64,000 nt of DNA. It comes from JBBPYC01 sp965218765 (GTDB taxonomy: Bacteria > Pseudomonadota > Gammaproteobacteria > Burkholderiales > Burkholderiaceae_C). The position numbers were made by a program, and so were the translations under genes. The stretch spans positions 1,302,001-1,366,000 of the forward strand of contig CBDCLU010000002.1 in the NCBI GenBank assembly GCA_965218765.1. Reading direction: 5' to 3'. The notes beneath the pieces are model-generated. The model worked only from the letters and a program-made list of their open reading frames with translations, had not been told where the DNA came from and did not search any database. Each line of letters starts with the position of its first letter. Within the stretch, counting starts at the first letter, position 1. Shown here one piece after another: positions 62,984-64,000 of this stretch.

Positions 62984-63655
62984 TCAAAGGATCATGACTT
63001 CGGCGCGCCGGTTCTTCGGCTGCGCACCGCGGGGATCGATCGGCTGGGACGGCGCTTTCGAGCCGAACCAGCGCACTTCGATGCGGCCGACCGATGGGTC
63101 GCTTGCCTTCAGCAGCCGTGCGACCAGTTCCGCGCGTTCTGCAGACAGGCGCGCGTTGACCTGATCGCTGCCGATCGAGTCGGCATGGCCGAACACGGAG
63201 ATCTCGGTCGGCTTGCGCGCGCGCGCCGTTGCCAGCACGGTCGGCAGCAGTGCTTTCGATTCGGGCGTGAGGTCGGTCTTGCCGAGCGCAAAGTAGAGCA
63301 CGAAGACCTTCGGCTTGGTCGGCTGCGCGCTCATCAGCTGCTGATACGTTGCTTGCAGTGCCTCGGGCTGCAGCGCACCCGCAGCCGAGGGGCCGGCGCC
63401 CTTCGCCTCGACCGTGGTGGTGCTGAACGCCTGCTCCAGCTGGCGCGACCCGCCAGCGCCCGATACCGACACCGCGCCGACGTGGCCGTCTTCGTCCGGC
63501 AGTAGCACGACGGTGGTGCGCGGCGCTGCGCAACCGGCCAGCGCCGCGGCCAGCAGCACCGCGAGCAGCTGCCGCGTGCGCGCGGTGCGTGGCCGCACGG
63601 CCGCGGCGCAAGACAACGCAGGCCAGTTGCTTGCGGATGCGGCGGCCCGGTTCAT
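62984..63655 (-). CDS. OmpA-family lipoprotein
   Basis: A 223-residue outer-membrane lipoprotein. Lipobox ALAGC (Cys42 from ATG 63655; a GTG at 63598 would give a shorter, more usual 22-residue signal peptide). C-terminal OmpA domain: LYFALGKTDLTPESKALL, VFGHADSIGSDQVNARLSAERAELV and NRRAEVMI, the peptidoglycan-binding fold. It is placed between a FecR-domain gene (6 bp) and the CHASE2/HD-GYP gene. Confidence 0.92.
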   Translation of the reverse strand: MNRAAASASNWPALSCAAAVRPRTARTRQLLAVLLAAALAGCAAPRTTVVLLPDEDGHVGAVSVSGAGGSRQLEQAFSTTTVEAKGAGPSAAGALQPEALQATYQQLMSAQPTKPKVFVLYFALGKTDLTPESKALLPTVLATARARKPTEISVFGHADSIGSDQVNARLSAERAELVARLLKASDPSVGRIEVRWFGSKAPSQPIDPRGAQPKNRRAEVMIL

Positions 63656-63661
63656 GTGCAG

Positions 63662-64000
63662 CTAGTCCGCCGTGATGATGAAACGGGTGCCCCGCACACC
63701 CACCGAGGCGGTCGGCGAATCGACTTTCACGGCCTGAGGCGCGAGCTTGCCGATCTGGCCGGATGAATAGATCGCGCTGCCCTTGTCCAGATAGAGCGAG
63801 AACGCGTACTTCGATTCCTTCGGCTCATACGCGTAGTCGCGCAGCTTGATGTCGGTAGACGGCCCCACCGTCAGCAAGGTGCCGTCCTTGAACACGATGC
63901 CGGCCGTTGCGCCGACGGCGGACCTGAGCTGGTCCGAGACGAACAACTGGTCGCCGGACGCGGCAGCGCTGCTCGATCCGTCACGCAGGATTTCGAGCTT
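63662..64000 (-). CDS. FecR-domain protein, C-terminal part (cut by window edge)
   Basis: 113 residues of a protein that begins beyond the right edge. FecR fold: GIVFKDGTLLTVGPSTDIKLRDY, AFSLYLDKGSAIYSSGQIGKL and the end DSPTASVGVRGTRFIITAD match FecR domains in which VGVRGT is a hallmark. This is not the anti-sigma type with an N-terminal helix as far as visible. It forms a set with the OmpA-like lipoprotein and the CHASE2 protein, a known association in which FecR-like and OmpA-like partners sense the envelope. Confidence 0.88.
   Translation of the reverse strand, partial: KLEILRDGSSSAAASGDQLFVSDQLRSAVGATAGIVFKDGTLLTVGPSTDIKLRDYAYEPKESKYAFSLYLDKGSAIYSSGQIGKLAPQAVKVDSPTASVGVRGTRFIITAD

Overview
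The window looks like chromosomal DNA from a GC-rich betaproteobacterium, most likely of the order Burkholderiales. Signs of this are strongly GC-biased codons throughout, a complete urtABCDE urea transporter beside urease, aerobic benzoyl-CoA (box) genes with a BoxR regulator, and long palindromic intergenic repeats of the kind common in that order. No rRNA, tRNA or CRISPR array was seen. The genus cannot be fixed from this sequence alone.

Layout. 1-5075: hydantoin-type catabolism (a hydantoinase cut by the left edge, two racemase-like proteins, a GntR/FCD regulator, a CDA-fold deaminase and a CynX/NimT-type exporter or importer). 5085-10651: urease ureABC and ureEFG on the minus strand, with a Phd-Doc-like toxin-antitoxin pair and a GNAT enzyme lodged between ureE and ureC. 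11001-17455: urtABCDE, divergent from ureA, behind a sigma-54 promoter with an NtrC-like site; two palindromic repeat elements split this operon. 17505-19172: Na+/H+ antiporter.

19195-33034: two convergent transcription units for an unassigned, probably N-heterocyclic, substrate. The plus-strand unit has nine genes: Rieske oxygenase, flavodoxin-fold reductase, cytosine-deaminase-like amidohydrolase, creatininase, NMT1-type ABC transporter, FAD oxidase and Rid-family protein. The minus-strand unit holds a lipoprotein, a deaminase, a second NMT1-type binding protein, a 2OG-Fe oxygenase-like protein and a VOC protein. This is the best candidate for an undescribed system. 33341-36476: a short Asp/Glu set (binding protein, racemase, D-amino-acid dehydrogenase-like FAD enzyme). 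36840-39134: katG, followed by a decayed ChrR-like cupin gene.

39937-45474: a second NMT1-type ABC transporter, an AI-2E-family permease and an MFS carrier. 46040-56362: benzoate degradation (boxC, boxB, boxA, divergent boxR and bclA, an alpha/beta hydrolase). Here a RelE/ParE-type toxin-antitoxin pair sits between boxB and boxA, and the missing urease gene ureD follows boxA by 17 bp. 56452-59688: a ModA-like protein, an intact IS5-family insertion with a 4-bp target duplication, and an AT-richer stretch with a secreted unknown. 59689-64000: apbC (mrp), then a CHASE2/HD-GYP, OmpA-like lipoprotein and FecR-domain trio running off the right edge.

The common theme is nitrogen scavenging: cyclic ureides, urea and D-amino acids feed ammonium production, with benzoate as a carbon source. 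The placement of ureD ties urease maturation physically to benzoate genes.
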